A stretch of 64,000 nucleotides of DNA from JBDSSS01 sp963764195 (GTDB lineage: Bacteria; Actinomycetota; Actinomycetes; Actinomycetales; Dermatophilaceae), in the NCBI GenBank assembly GCA_963764195.1, contig CAVXRG010000004.1:266991-330990 (forward strand), in the 5' to 3' direction. This document shows, piece by piece, positions 49,601 through 59,503 of the stretch (positions are counted from its first letter, which is position 1; each line of letters opens with the position of its first letter). The notes below the pieces were generated by a model. The model did no database searches and had not been told where the DNA came from. It saw only the letters and a list, made by a program, of their open reading frames with translations. Position numbers and translations under genes: made by a program.

Positions 49601-50938
49601 ATGCACAAACGTGCGTATGGTGCCGTGGCCGTCTCGGGCGTTGCCGCCCTCGCCCTCAGCGCCTGCGGTGGGTCCAGCCCCACCCCCACCACCTCAGCTG
49701 CCGGCGGGACATCTGCCGCGGCGACGGCCCCGGCGAAGGCTGCCGGACCGGCCGAGACCCTCGCCACCGGAGCCGATGCGGCCCGTGACGCGAGCGCCGA
49801 CCTCGTCATCTGGAGCGACGCCGACCGGTCGGCCGCGATCCAGAAGTATGCCGACCAGTTCGGCCAGGAGAACGGCATCACGGTCAAGGTCCAGATCTCG
49901 ACCGATACCCGCCAGCAGTTCAAGGACGCGACGAAGGTCGGCAAGGGCCCGGACGTCATCGTCGGCGCCCACGACTGGCTCGGCGAGCTCGTCCAGAACT
50001 CGACGGTGGCGCCCGTCAACCTCTCGAGCGACGTCGCCTCGAAGTTCCTGCCGCAGGCGATCGACGCGACGAAGTTCAACGGCCAGTCCTACGGCGTCCC
50101 GTATGCCGTCGAGAACATCGGCCTGATGTACAACAAGGACCTTGTCCCGACCCCGCCGAAGACCATGGAGGAGCTCGTCTCCATGGGCGAGAAGCTGATG
50201 AAGGAGGGCAAGACGAAGGGCGTGCTCAGCCAGTTCGTCTCGAAGGTCGGCAACGCCTACTTCGCCTACCCGTACTTCTCGGCCTTCCCCGGCGGTGGCA
50301 TCTTCGCCACGACGCCCGACGGCGGCTACGACCCCAACAAGCTCATCGTCGACAGCCCCGGCTCGGTCGACGGTGGCAAGGTCCTCGTCGACCTCGGCAA
50401 GAAGAAGGTCCTGTCGACCAACGTCGACGACACCAACCAGGACGCCCTCTTCGACACCAAGGCGGTGCCGTTCATGATCAGCGGCCCGTGGAGCGTCAGC
50501 AAGGCGGCCGACGCCGGTATCAACTACGGCATCGCCCCGCTGCCCTCGCTCGACTCCTACGGCGGCGGCGCGATGAAGCCGTTCCTCGGCGTGCAGATGT
50601 TCTACGTCTCCTCGAAGGCGAAGAACGCGGCCCTGGCCCAGGAGTTCGTCACGAACTACATCCCGCGCAAGGACGTCCAGCTCGCCCTCTTCGAGGTCGG
50701 CAAGCGCCCGCCGGCCCTCACCGAGGCCTACGACGAGGTGTCCGCCAAGGACGCCGACGTCAAGGCCTGGTTCGAGGCCGGCAAGGAGGGCCTGCCGATG
50801 CCGAACATCCCCGCGATGAACTCGGTGTGGGGTCCCTTCGGTCAGGCCACCGCCGACCTCATCGCCGGCAAGGCCGACGCGAAGTCCCGCCTCGACGCGG
50901 CGGCCAAGGAGATCGCGGCCAACATCAAGAAGGGCTGA
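49601..50938 (+). CDS. malE: Maltose/maltodextrin-binding lipoprotein
   Basis: 445 residues, extracellular solute-binding protein. Lipobox LSAC (Cys about residue 23), Ser/Thr/Ala linker, then LVIWSDADRSAAIQKYADQF, the family motif GPDVIVGAHDWLGELVQNST, VPYAVENIGLMYNKDLVPTP, and the KEGLPMPNIPAMNSVWGPFG region that matches MalE proteins. AAAGGAG before ATG 49601. A 15-bp hairpin in the 243-base gap to malF may raise MalE over the permease. Confidence 0.93.
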   Translation: MHKRAYGAVAVSGVAALALSACGGSSPTPTTSAAGGTSAAATAPAKAAGPAETLATGADAARDASADLVIWSDADRSAAIQKYADQFGQENGITVKVQISTDTRQQFKDATKVGKGPDVIVGAHDWLGELVQNSTVAPVNLSSDVASKFLPQAIDATKFNGQSYGVPYAVENIGLMYNKDLVPTPPKTMEELVSMGEKLMKEGKTKGVLSQFVSKVGNAYFAYPYFSAFPGGGIFATTPDGGYDPNKLIVDSPGSVDGGKVLVDLGKKKVLSTNVDDTNQDALFDTKAVPFMISGPWSVSKAADAGINYGIAPLPSLDSYGGGAMKPFLGVQMFYVSSKAKNAALAQEFVTNYIPRKDVQLALFEVGKRPPALTEAYDEVSAKDADVKAWFEAGKEGLPMPNIPAMNSVWGPFGQATADLIAGKADAKSRLDAAAKEIAANIKKG

Positions 50939-50951
50939 CCGCCCTCCGGGC

Positions 50952-50984
50952 CTCCGGGCCCCGTCGAGCCGACGGGGCCCGGAG
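50952..50984 (+). promoter_or_regulatory. Intercistronic hairpin between malE and malF
   Basis: Perfect 15-bp stem CTCCGGGCCCCGTCG / CGACGGGGCCCGGAG with the loop AGC, 13 bases after malE. No T-tract. The next 190 bases to malF contain a pyrimidine-rich run but no gene. Confidence 0.78.
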
Positions 50985-51181
50985 AGCCGGGCCGCTCCAC
51001 CCCACCACCTCTTCACCTCTCCACCTCTCCGGGGCTCTACCCCGGCGCCCGCCGGTCGCACCGGTTCGCATTTCCGGTACGACCTCCCTCATCGGTCGGG
51101 CCCCCCGCGCTCTGCGGCAGCGGCCCCCCACCCGAGCACATCGGCAACGGCGCCGGGGTCGGCGCAGTAGGAAGTGGCCTC

Positions 51182-52726
51182 ATGACCAAACCTGTCGCAC
51201 TCGCGATCAAGTGGGTGCTCATCGCACTCGCCATCGCGGGGCTCTTCTACATCGCCACCCAGCTGGCCCTCGCCGGCAACGTCATCGCGGTCGTCGTGGC
51301 CGGGTTCGTCGGCATGGGCATCCTCGCCGTCTACGCGACGCGTCGGGCGGTCCCGCTGAAGTACCTCGTGCCGGGGCTGCTCCTGATGGTGGCCTTCCAG
51401 CTCTGGCCCGTCGTCTTCACGGCCAGCCTCTCGCTGTCGAACTACGGTGACGGCCACCTCAACACCAAGCAGGAGTCGACGAAGGACATCATCGCGCAGT
51501 CCGTGCGCGAGGTGCCCAACACGCCCCGCTACGCGATGTCCGTCGCGGTCAAGGACGGCAAGCCCGTCGCCACGGCCGACCTCTTTCTCTTGCTGACCCG
51601 GCCCGACGGCACGTCCTTCGTCGGCAGCCCCGACGGCCTCGAGCAGCTCGACGGCGCGGGCCTGCAGAAGACGCCCGCCGGCAAGATCACCGCTGCCGAG
51701 GGCTACACCATCCTCAACGCGCGCGAGATCAACAACCGCAGCGCCGACCTCGGCAAGCTCGCCGTCCCGACGACCGATGGTGGCGGGATCAAGCCCGTCG
51801 GCCTGTCGGAGGCCTTCGAGGGCAAGGCGAGTGTCAGCTACGACGAGACCAGCGACCGGCTCACCGACACCTCGTCGGACCCGCCGGCCGTATACGCCCC
51901 CAAGGACGCCCGCTGGGTCAACGTCGCCAACCCGGCCCAGGCCTTCCCGCAGGGATGGAAGGAGAGCGTTGGCTTCGCCAACTACACCCGGATCTTCACC
52001 GACCCGACCATCCGGTCCGGCTTCTTCAGCATCTTCGTCTGGAACATCGTCTTCGCCGTCGTCTCCGTGCTGTCGACGTTCCTGCTGGGCATGCTCATCG
52101 CCCTGCTCTTCAACGACCCGAAGCTGCGCGGCAAGGGCGTCTACCGGTCGCTGCTGATCCTGCCCTACGCCCTGCCGATCTTCGTCACGGCGCTGGTGTG
52201 GAAGGGCATGTTCAACCAGCAGTACGGCATCATCAACACCACGCTCGGCCTGTCCATCGACTGGCTGGGATCACCCTGGGCAGCCAAGGCGGCCATCCTC
52301 ATCACGAACCTCTGGCTCGGCTTCCCCTACATGTTCATCGTCTGCACCGGTGCCCTGCAGTCGATCCCGTCGGACGTCCTCGAGGCAGCCAAGATCGACG
52401 GGGCCAACGCGGGCCGCACGCTGCGCTCGATCATCATGCCGCTGCTGCTCGTGGCCGTCGGTCCGCTGCTGCTCGCCTCGTTCGCCTTCAACTTCAACAA
52501 CTTCGGGTTGATCTACCTGCTGACGAAGGGCGGTCCCTTCAACGGTGCCGACACGTCCATCGGGTCGAGCGACCTGCTCATCACCTACGCGTACCGGCTC
52601 GCGTTCTCCGGGGTCTCCCCGAACTACGGCTTCGCCGCCGCCGTCTCCGTCGTCATCTTCGTCCTCGTGGCGCTGATCAGCATCCCCGGTTTCCGCAGCA
52701 CCAAGGCCCTCGAGGAGGTCAACTGA
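51182..52726 (+). CDS. malF: Maltose/maltodextrin ABC permease MalF
   Basis: 514 residues. Two N-terminal membrane helices (about 8-50), third at about 62-80, then a 160-residue extracytoplasmic loop as in enterobacterial MalF (NYGDGHLNTKQESTKDIIAQ to the KSV-VGFANYTRIF segment), and five more helices. The ATPase-contact loop is SDVLEAAKIDGANAGRTLRS. Ends next to malG with TGATG overlap. ATG 51182. Confidence 0.94.
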   Translation: MTKPVALAIKWVLIALAIAGLFYIATQLALAGNVIAVVVAGFVGMGILAVYATRRAVPLKYLVPGLLLMVAFQLWPVVFTASLSLSNYGDGHLNTKQESTKDIIAQSVREVPNTPRYAMSVAVKDGKPVATADLFLLLTRPDGTSFVGSPDGLEQLDGAGLQKTPAGKITAAEGYTILNAREINNRSADLGKLAVPTTDGGGIKPVGLSEAFEGKASVSYDETSDRLTDTSSDPPAVYAPKDARWVNVANPAQAFPQGWKESVGFANYTRIFTDPTIRSGFFSIFVWNIVFAVVSVLSTFLLGMLIALLFNDPKLRGKGVYRSLLILPYALPIFVTALVWKGMFNQQYGIINTTLGLSIDWLGSPWAAKAAILITNLWLGFPYMFIVCTGALQSIPSDVLEAAKIDGANAGRTLRSIIMPLLLVAVGPLLLASFAFNFNNFGLIYLLTKGGPFNGADTSIGSSDLLITYAYRLAFSGVSPNYGFAAAVSVVIFVLVALISIPGFRSTKALEEVN

Positions 52727-53670
52727 TGTCGAACCTCAACGCGCCCGCGCCGGTCGGGGCCGACGAGCCCTCGCGGGTCGGCACGGCACCCAAGCAGCCG
52801 GTGGCGAAAGCGGAGAAGCGAGGCGGGCTGGGCGGCAGCGTCTGGTGGCGCCACGCCCTCGGGATCCTCGCCCTCGTCTGGGCGCTCTTCCCGATCCTCT
52901 TCATCTACTCGGCCGCGACCAACCCGTCGGGCACGCTCAACACCGCGAGCCTGCTGCCCAGCGGCTTCTCGACGAACAACTTCACGGCGCTGTTCAACGA
53001 CACGGCTCGGCCCTACTGGACCTGGTACAAGAACTCCCTCGTCATCGCGGGGGTCGGGGCCCTGGGCGCCGTCTTCATCGGTGCCTGCGCGGCCTACGCG
53101 TTCTCGCGCCTGCGGTTCAAGGGCCGTCGCGGCGGCATGCTCTTCCTGCTGCTCACGACCTTCTTCCCCGCTCTGCTCGCGATCGTCGCCATGTACATCA
53201 CCTTCGCCGCAATCGGAGACGTGCTGCCGGCCCTCGGGCTCAACACCGCGGCCGGCCTCATCCTCGCCTACCTCGGTGGTGCGCTCGGTGCCAACGTCTG
53301 GCTGCTCAAGGGCTACTTCGACACCGTTCCCAAGGAGCTCGACGAGGCGGCCATCGTCGACGGCGCGAGCCACGTGCGGATCTTCTTCACGATGACCCTT
53401 CGCCTGGTCATCCCGATCCTCGTCACGGTCTTCATGCTCGTGTTCGTGGGTCTCTACGGAGAGTTCCTGCTCGCCAGCGTCTTCCTCACCGACGTGAACA
53501 ACCAGACGCTCGGAGTGGGGCTCTACGGCATGACGCTCGGCAACGACGCGAACACCCTCTTCGGGCGCTTCACGGCCGGCGCGCTGCTCGCCTCGGTCCC
53601 GGTCATGGCGCTCTACCTCGCCTTCCAGCGCCAGCTCGTCGGTGGGCTGACGACGGGCTCGGTCAAGTGA
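52726..53670 (+). CDS. malG: Maltose/maltodextrin ABC permease MalG
   Basis: 314 residues. Hydrophilic N-terminus of about 40 residues, then six helices; EAA loop KELDEAAIVDGASHVRIFFT. C-terminus GGLTTGSVK matches the MalG tail that reaches into the ATPase dimer. ATG 52726 overlaps the malF stop; GTG of the glucosidase gene overlaps the malG stop (GTGA). Confidence 0.94.
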   Translation: MSNLNAPAPVGADEPSRVGTAPKQPVAKAEKRGGLGGSVWWRHALGILALVWALFPILFIYSAATNPSGTLNTASLLPSGFSTNNFTALFNDTARPYWTWYKNSLVIAGVGALGAVFIGACAAYAFSRLRFKGRRGGMLFLLLTTFFPALLAIVAMYITFAAIGDVLPALGLNTAAGLILAYLGGALGANVWLLKGYFDTVPKELDEAAIVDGASHVRIFFTMTLRLVIPILVTVFMLVFVGLYGEFLLASVFLTDVNNQTLGVGLYGMTLGNDANTLFGRFTAGALLASVPVMALYLAFQRQLVGGLTTGSVK

Positions 53671-55565
53671 GCGACGCCCCGGCCCGTCCGCAGACGTGGC
53701 TCTCGCAGCCGCACCACGACGGGTCGGGGCGCTACGTCTCCACGCTCACCCCCCGCCTCGGCGACGAGGTCGTCGTCCTGCTGCGGGTTCCGCTCGAGGC
53801 GGAGGTCACGGCCGTCCACGTGCGGACCGCGCCCGACGGTGAGGCCGCGTTCACCCCGGCCAGGCGGACCCGCGCGACGGCGACCGACGTGTGGTGGACC
53901 GCGACGCTCACCTGCCACAACCCGGTCACGAACTACCGCTTCCTGCTCGCGGGTGGTCCCACCGAGTACGCCTGGCTCAACGGGACCGGGTTGCACCGGC
54001 GAGACGTGCCGGACGCGAGTGACTTCCGGGTGCTCGCGCACGACGCGCCGCCGCCGAAGTGGGCGCTCGGCAGCGTCGTCTACCAGATCTTCCCCGACCG
54101 ATTCGCCCGCTCGCGGCGCGCGGACCGTCGCGAGCTGCCGGACTGGGCGATCCCCGCCGACTGGACCGACCCGGTCGACACGAGTCCGGCGGCGATCGCC
54201 CAGCAGCTCTACGGCGGGGACCTCGACGGTGTCGTCGACCACCTCGACCACCTCGAGGCGCTCGGCGTCGACGTCATCTACCTGACCCCCTTCTTCCCCA
54301 GCGGCTCCAACCACCGCTACGACGCCTCGAGCTTCGAGGCGGTCGACCCGATCCTCGGCGGTGACGCGGCCCTGCGTCGCCTCACCAGGGCGGCGCACGA
54401 GCGCGGCCTCAAGGTGATGGGTGACTTCACGACGAACCACACGGGGGACCGGCACGAGTGGTTCCTCACCGCGAACGGCCCCGGCGGCAAGCGGGCCCCC
54501 GAGCGGGACTACTACATCTGGGAGGACGGCGACTACGTCGCCTGGCTCGGCGTCCCCACGCTGCCCAAGCTCAACCACCTCAACGAGGCGCTGCGCCACC
54601 GGCTCTTCGAGGACCGCGCCGGAGTCGTGCGCAAGTGGCTCGGTCGCTCCGGGGGCCTCGACGGCTGGCGCGTCGACGTCGCGAACATGACGGGCCGGTG
54701 GCGTGGCACCGACGTCAACCACGACGTCGCCCGGCAGATGCGCGACGCGATGGCCCGCTGGGCGCCGGAGGCCCTGCTCGTCGGGGAGCACGTGCACGAC
54801 TACACCGTCGACATGCCGGGGGACGGCTGGCACGGGGTGATGAACTACTCGGGCTTCTGCAAGCCGGTCTGGACCTGGCTGCGCGAGGAGAAGGGTGACC
54901 CGAACTTCCTCGGCGCCCCCGTCCCCGTCCCGCTGCTCGACGCGGGCGCCGTCGTGGAGACGATGCGCGACTTCACCTCCCGCATCGCCTGGCAGTCGCT
55001 CGTCAGCTCCTTCAACCTCGTCGGCTCCCACGACGCCACCCGCGTGCGCACCCTCGTGGGCGAGGACTCGCGCGGCGTCGACGTGGCGGCCGGTCTCCTC
55101 TTCACCCTGCCGTCGATGCCGATGCTCACCTACGGCGACGAGATCGGGATGGAGGGCGCGTTCGGTGAGGACGGACGACGCCCGATGCCGTGGGACGAGC
55201 AACACTGGGACGCGAGGCTGCTCGCGGTCTATCGCGACCTCATCGCGGCGCGTCGCGGATCGGTCGCGCTCCGCGAGGGCGGTCTGCGCTGGGTCCACGC
55301 TGAGGGTGACGCCATCGTCTTCCTCCGCGAGACGGTCACCGAGACCGCCCTCGTCCACATCGCACGGCGGGCGCACGAGCCCGTGAGGGTCGACGCCCGG
55401 CACCTGGCCGGCGTCGAGGCGGGCCGGACGGCATACGGACAGGCGCCGGACTTCGCCGACGGCACTGTCACACTGAGCGCTGCCGAGCCGGGAGTCTCGG
55501 TGTGGACGTGGCGCCCGACCGATGGCGGCGCCCGCCACGCGAGACGCGGGAGGCGCCAGTCGTGA
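53667..55565 (+). CDS. GH13 alpha-glucosidase / cyclomaltodextrinase-type enzyme
   Basis: 632 residues, cytoplasmic (no signal). An N-terminal beta domain (residues 1-125) as in maltodextrin glucosidases is followed by the (beta/alpha)8 barrel: VVYQIFPDRFARSRR, LGVDVIYLTPFFPSGSNHRY, VMGDFTTNHTGDRHEWF, nucleophile in GWRVDVANMTGR, acid Glu in ALLVGEHVHDY, and FNLVGSHDATRVRTLVGED. It should cleave imported maltodextrins. Translationally coupled to malG and to the regulator gene. Confidence 0.92.
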   Translation: MSDAPARPQTWLSQPHHDGSGRYVSTLTPRLGDEVVVLLRVPLEAEVTAVHVRTAPDGEAAFTPARRTRATATDVWWTATLTCHNPVTNYRFLLAGGPTEYAWLNGTGLHRRDVPDASDFRVLAHDAPPPKWALGSVVYQIFPDRFARSRRADRRELPDWAIPADWTDPVDTSPAAIAQQLYGGDLDGVVDHLDHLEALGVDVIYLTPFFPSGSNHRYDASSFEAVDPILGGDAALRRLTRAAHERGLKVMGDFTTNHTGDRHEWFLTANGPGGKRAPERDYYIWEDGDYVAWLGVPTLPKLNHLNEALRHRLFEDRAGVVRKWLGRSGGLDGWRVDVANMTGRWRGTDVNHDVARQMRDAMARWAPEALLVGEHVHDYTVDMPGDGWHGVMNYSGFCKPVWTWLREEKGDPNFLGAPVPVPLLDAGAVVETMRDFTSRIAWQSLVSSFNLVGSHDATRVRTLVGEDSRGVDVAAGLLFTLPSMPMLTYGDEIGMEGAFGEDGRRPMPWDEQHWDARLLAVYRDLIAARRGSVALREGGLRWVHAEGDAIVFLRETVTETALVHIARRAHEPVRVDARHLAGVEAGRTAYGQAPDFADGTVTLSAAEPGVSVWTWRPTDGGARHARRGRRQS

Positions 55566-56572
55566 AAGCCAGGCTCCGGGACATCGCGGTCCAGGCGAGC
55601 GTCTCGGAAGCGACCGTGTCCCGGGTGCTCAACGGCAAGCCCGGCGTCGCGGAGGCGACCCGACAGTCGGTGCTCACCGCTCTCGACGTGCTGGGCTATG
55701 ACCGGCCGAGTCGTCTGCGCCGCAAGAGCGCCGGGCTCGTCGGTCTCATCGTGCCCGAGCTGACCAACCCGATCTTCCCGGCCTTCGCGCAGGTCATCGA
55801 GAACGCGCTGGCCCAGAACGGCTACACCCCCGTGCTCTGCACCCAGGTCGCCGGCGGCGTCCACGAGGACGACTACGTCCAGATGCTCCTCGACCGGGGC
55901 GTCGCGGGGATCATCTTCATCTCGGGGATGCACGCCAACACCGACACCGACGGTTCGCGCTACGTCGCCCTGCGCGAGCGGGGCCTGCCGCTCGTGCTCG
56001 TCAACGGATACGTCGAGGGCGTCGACGCCCCCTTCATCTCCAACGACGACGTCGCCTCGATGGGCCTCGCCCTCGAGCACCTCGTCAGCCTCGGGCACCG
56101 CGAGATCGGGCTCGCGGTCGGTCCCGACCGCTACGTCCCCGTCATCCGCAAGATCGCCGGCTTCCGCCACTCGATGCAGGAGCTCACCGGCCGGTCCGAC
56201 GTGGACGACCTCATCGAGCGTTCCCTCTTCAGCGTCGAGGGTGGCGCGTCGGCCGCCGGCCGGCTGCTCGACCGTGGAGCGACCGCCGTGGTCTGCGGCT
56301 CCGACCTCATGGCCCTCGGGGCGATCCGCGAGGCGCGCAAGCGGGGCCTGCAGGTGCCCCGGGACTTCTCCGTCGTCGGCTACGACGACTCGACGCTCAT
56401 CGCCTTCACCGACCCGCCACTGACGACGGTGCGCCAGGCCGTCAACGCCATGAGCGCGGCCACCGTGCGGGCCCTTCTCGACGAGATCGCCGGACACCCC
56501 TCTCCGAGAGCCGAGTACGTCTTCCGTCCCGAGCTGGTCGTGCGCGGGTCGACGGGGGCTCGCCGACGCTGA
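55562..56572 (+). CDS. LacI-family repressor of the maltose operon (MalR-like)
   Basis: 336 residues. HTH VKARLRDIAVQASVSEATVS then RVLNGKPGVAEATRQSV, hinge RRKSAGLVGLIVPE, periplasmic-binding-like core with ISNDDVASMGLALEHLVSLG and VVCGSDLMALGAIREARKRG. GTG 55562 overlaps the glucosidase stop by 4 bases, so the regulator is made with the operon it probably controls through the palindrome at 49500-49546. The effector is likely maltose or a derivative. Confidence 0.9.
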   Translation: MKARLRDIAVQASVSEATVSRVLNGKPGVAEATRQSVLTALDVLGYDRPSRLRRKSAGLVGLIVPELTNPIFPAFAQVIENALAQNGYTPVLCTQVAGGVHEDDYVQMLLDRGVAGIIFISGMHANTDTDGSRYVALRERGLPLVLVNGYVEGVDAPFISNDDVASMGLALEHLVSLGHREIGLAVGPDRYVPVIRKIAGFRHSMQELTGRSDVDDLIERSLFSVEGGASAAGRLLDRGATAVVCGSDLMALGAIREARKRGLQVPRDFSVVGYDDSTLIAFTDPPLTTVRQAVNAMSAATVRALLDEIAGHPSPRAEYVFRPELVVRGSTGARRR

Positions 56573-56595
56573 GCCGGGCGTCCCCGGCGCGTGGC

Positions 56596-57399
56596 TCAGG
56601 ACGCGGAGTCGGCCCTGCGCCGCCGCTCCATGAGGCGCGAGAGCAGGGCGGCGGCGGCTTCCTCGTCATCGACCCGATGACGGGCAGCCGTCGAGCCGGT
56701 ACCGACCTTGACGGTGACGTCCTCCGGCCGGCGCATGCGCATGAAGGCGTCCTCGTCGGTCACGTCGTCGCCGAGGTAGATCCGTGCGGTGGCACCGACG
56801 TGCCGCCCGAGCGCCGTGACCGCCGAGCCCTTGTCGGCATGGGACACCGACAGCTCGATGACGGACTTGCCCTTGAGCACCTTGACGCCGTCGTGGTCGA
56901 GGGCAATCCGTCGCGCATCGGCGATCGCGGCATCGGCGTCCGCGCGGTCGAGCCCGCGCGTGTGCACGACCACGGCCGCGGTCTTGTGCTCGATGCCGGC
57001 CTTGGGGTGGTGCTGCGCGAGGAGCGTCTCGATGTCGGCGCGGACCTCAGCGAGGTTCTTCTCGTCCTCCGGGGTCACCGCGGCGGCCTCCATCGCCGCG
57101 CGCACGGCTTCCGACGACGACTCGGCCCCGTGGCTGCCGATGAGGACGATCGGCTCGTCCTCGCCGATGCCTGTGAGGGTGCGGAGGGTGGAGAGGTCAC
57201 GGCCCGAGATGACGGCCACGTGGACCCCCGGGAGCGCGGCGAGCGAGCGGAGCGTCTCCATGCTGCCGGGGGTGGGTGCGGCATCCATCGGCTCGGCCTC
57301 GAAGGGCGCGAGGACGCCGTCGAAGTCGGTGGCGACGAGCAGCGACTCGGCCTCTGCGGCGGCGTCAAGGGCCTCGTCGAGGGGCCGGGTCGGGCTCAT
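56596..57399 (-). CDS. otsB: Trehalose-6-phosphate phosphatase
   Basis: 267 residues, HAD superfamily. Motif I ATDFDGVLAPFE (nucleophile Asp), motif II VISGRDLSTL, Lys in GKSVIELSVSHADKGSAVTA and motif IV IYLGDDVTDEDAFMRMRRPE. ATG 57399 overlaps the otsA stop by 4 bases. Completes the OtsAB path to trehalose, an osmoprotectant and carbon store. Confidence 0.95.
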   Translation of the reverse strand: MSPTRPLDEALDAAAEAESLLVATDFDGVLAPFEAEPMDAAPTPGSMETLRSLAALPGVHVAVISGRDLSTLRTLTGIGEDEPIVLIGSHGAESSSEAVRAAMEAAAVTPEDEKNLAEVRADIETLLAQHHPKAGIEHKTAAVVVHTRGLDRADADAAIADARRIALDHDGVKVLKGKSVIELSVSHADKGSAVTALGRHVGATARIYLGDDVTDEDAFMRMRRPEDVTVKVGTGSTAARHRVDDEEAAAALLSRLMERRRRADSAS

Positions 57400-58847
57400 G
57401 ACGCCGCCGTCGGTCGCTCGGGCGCCGCGTCAAGGGCGGCGAGGTAGCGCTGGGCCCAGCGCTGCACGTCGTACTCGGCCACACGCCGACGCAGCGACTT
57501 CATGATCCGCGTCTTCTCCGCCTCGGGGGTGTTCACAGCCTTGAGCATCGCGTGTTTGAGCCCTTCGATGTCATGGGGGTTGCAGGCAAAGGCCTGGTGC
57601 AGCTCGTTCCATGCCCCGGTGAACTCGCTGAGCACGAGCGCGCCGTCGTTCTCGACCCGGCAGGTGACGTACTCCTTGGCGACGAGGTTCATCCCGTCAC
57701 GCAGGGGAGTGACGAGCATGACGTCCGCGGTCTGGAAGAGGGCGGCCATCTCCTCCCGGGGGTAGGAGTGGTGCATGTAGTGGATCGCGGCGGCGCCGAT
57801 CTCGCCGTACTCGCCGTTGATTCGCCCGACGGTCTGCTCGACCTCGGAGCGCAGCGTGCGGTAGGCGTCGACCCGCTCGCGGCTCGGGGTCGCAACCTGG
57901 ACGAAGGTCACCTTCGGCGGGCCGAGACGGCCGTCGCGGAGCAGCTCCTCGTAGGCCTTGAGCCGGTGCCGGATGCCCTTGGTGTAGTCGAGCCGGTCGA
58001 CCCCGAGCATGAGGACCTCCGGGTTGCCCAGCGACTCCCGGATGGCGCGAGCCCGCTCCTTCACCTCCGGAGTGCGGGAGAGCTCCTCGAGCCCCTGGTA
58101 GTCCACCGAGATCGGGATCGCACTGGCCCGGACCCGACGGTGCGAGCCGTCGACGACCGAGACCGTCTCACCCTTGGTCTGCACCTTGAGCAGCTGGCGG
58201 CAGGCGCGGACGAAGTTCTGGGCGTCGGCCTGGCGCTGGAAGCCGAGGAAGTCGGCGCCGAGCAGCCCCTCGAGGAGCTGCCCCCGCCACGGGAGCTGGG
58301 CGAAGAGCTCGACCGGGGGGAAGGGGATGTGGTTGAACCAGCCGATCCGCACGTCGGGGCGCAGCGCGCGCAGCAGCGCCGGGACGAGCTGAAGCTGGTA
58401 GTCCTGCACCCACACCCGAGCGCCGGGCGCCGCGACCTCGGCGACGGCCTCGGCGAAGCGGCGGTTGACCGTCTGGTAGCTGGTCCACCAGTCACGGTGG
58501 AACTTCGCCGGCACGATGACGTCGTGATAGATCGGCCAGAGCGTGTCGTTGGAGAAACCCTCGTAGTAGTCCGTCACTTCCTGCTGCGACAGGGGGACCG
58601 GGTGCAGGTGGATGCCGTCCTCGTCGAAGGGCTCAGGGGCGTCTCCGGCGTCCCCGGCCCAGCCGACCCAGGCGCCCGGCTGCGACCGCATCACCGACTC
58701 CATGGCCGTGACGAGGCCTCCGGGGCTGCGCCGCCACTCGATCGAGCCGTCACCCGTGACGACCTTGTCGACGGGGAGGCGGTTCGCCGCGATGACGAGG
58801 TCGTAGGTCGGCCGTGGGGACGACACGCGATCAACTCCTGTGCTCAT
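57396..58847 (-). CDS. otsA: Trehalose-6-phosphate synthase
   Basis: 483 residues, GT20. Motifs: DLVIAANRLPVDKV, WRRSPGGLVTAMESVM, VWVQDYQLQLVPALLRALRP, IGWFNHIPFPPVELFAQLPW, GVDRLDYTKGIRHRLKAYEE, and the UDP-binding RDGMNLVAKEYVTC. ATG 58847 (MSTGVDRVSSPRP) has only weak purines upstream; a GTG just inside is possible. Leads the otsA-otsB operon. Confidence 0.95.
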   Translation of the reverse strand: MSTGVDRVSSPRPTYDLVIAANRLPVDKVVTGDGSIEWRRSPGGLVTAMESVMRSQPGAWVGWAGDAGDAPEPFDEDGIHLHPVPLSQQEVTDYYEGFSNDTLWPIYHDVIVPAKFHRDWWTSYQTVNRRFAEAVAEVAAPGARVWVQDYQLQLVPALLRALRPDVRIGWFNHIPFPPVELFAQLPWRGQLLEGLLGADFLGFQRQADAQNFVRACRQLLKVQTKGETVSVVDGSHRRVRASAIPISVDYQGLEELSRTPEVKERARAIRESLGNPEVLMLGVDRLDYTKGIRHRLKAYEELLRDGRLGPPKVTFVQVATPSRERVDAYRTLRSEVEQTVGRINGEYGEIGAAAIHYMHHSYPREEMAALFQTADVMLVTPLRDGMNLVAKEYVTCRVENDGALVLSEFTGAWNELHQAFACNPHDIEGLKHAMLKAVNTPEAEKTRIMKSLRRRVAEYDVQRWAQRYLAALDAAPERPTAAS

Positions 58848-58978
58848 GGGGCGCTCAAGGCGCCGTGCGGGTGCCCGGTCTGAATCGTGTCTCACTCTAA
58901 CGAGCGAACGCTGGCGCCCCGGCGAGTCCGCCTCTAGGGTCGAATCAGGGCTACTCATCGACGACGAAGGAGAGCGCC

Positions 58979-59410
58979 ATGAAGATTTCGGACGTGCTGC
59001 GGAGCAAGGGCGGCGGGGTCGTCACGGTGAAGCCGGACGAGACCGTGACGGGTCTGCTGGCGCTGCTCGACGACCACCGGATCGGTGCCGTGGTGGTGAG
59101 TACGGACGGGGTCACCATCGACGGGATCGTCAGCGAGCGCGACATCGTGCGTCATCTGCACGCCACGGGCACCGCGGTGCTCGACGCGCCGGTCTCGCAG
59201 ATCATGACGAGCGAGGTGACGACCGGCACCGCCGACGACGACATCGCCGACCTCGCCGGGACGATGACCGAGATGCGGGTGCGCCACGTCCCGATCGTCG
59301 ACGCGGACGGGAAGCTGACGGCCATCGTCAGCATCGGCGACATCGTCAAGCACCGCCTCTCGGAGCTGCAGTCGGAGGCGGAGCAGCTGCGCAGCTACAT
59401 CTCCAGCTGA
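58979..59410 (+). CDS. Two-CBS-domain protein
   Basis: 143 residues: two CBS motifs (about 5-60 and 72-130), VVTVKPDETVTGLLALLDDH with IDGIVSERDIVRHLHATG, and IMTSEVTTGTADDDIADLAG with LTAIVSIGDIVKHRLSELQS. Such stand-alone pairs bind adenine nucleotides (AMP, ATP, NAD) and act as energy sensors; partner unknown. In mycobacteria a similar protein is hypoxia-induced. GAAGGAGAGC before ATG 58979. Confidence 0.93.
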   Translation: MKISDVLRSKGGGVVTVKPDETVTGLLALLDDHRIGAVVVSTDGVTIDGIVSERDIVRHLHATGTAVLDAPVSQIMTSEVTTGTADDDIADLAGTMTEMRVRHVPIVDADGKLTAIVSIGDIVKHRLSELQSEAEQLRSYISS

Positions 59411-59491
59411 CCGGCCCGGGGCGGCGGCTGGAGACGGTCCCGGCCCCACCCCAACCTCGCCAGGGCGTCGTGCTGGGGGTCCCCGGTCCCT

Positions 59492-59497
59492 TACCGT
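59492..59497 (+). promoter_or_regulatory. -10 element TACCGT, leaderless start of the kinase gene
   Basis: TACCGT, six bases (GGGGTC), ATG 59504. Confidence 0.45.
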
Positions 59498-59503
59498 GGG
59501 GTC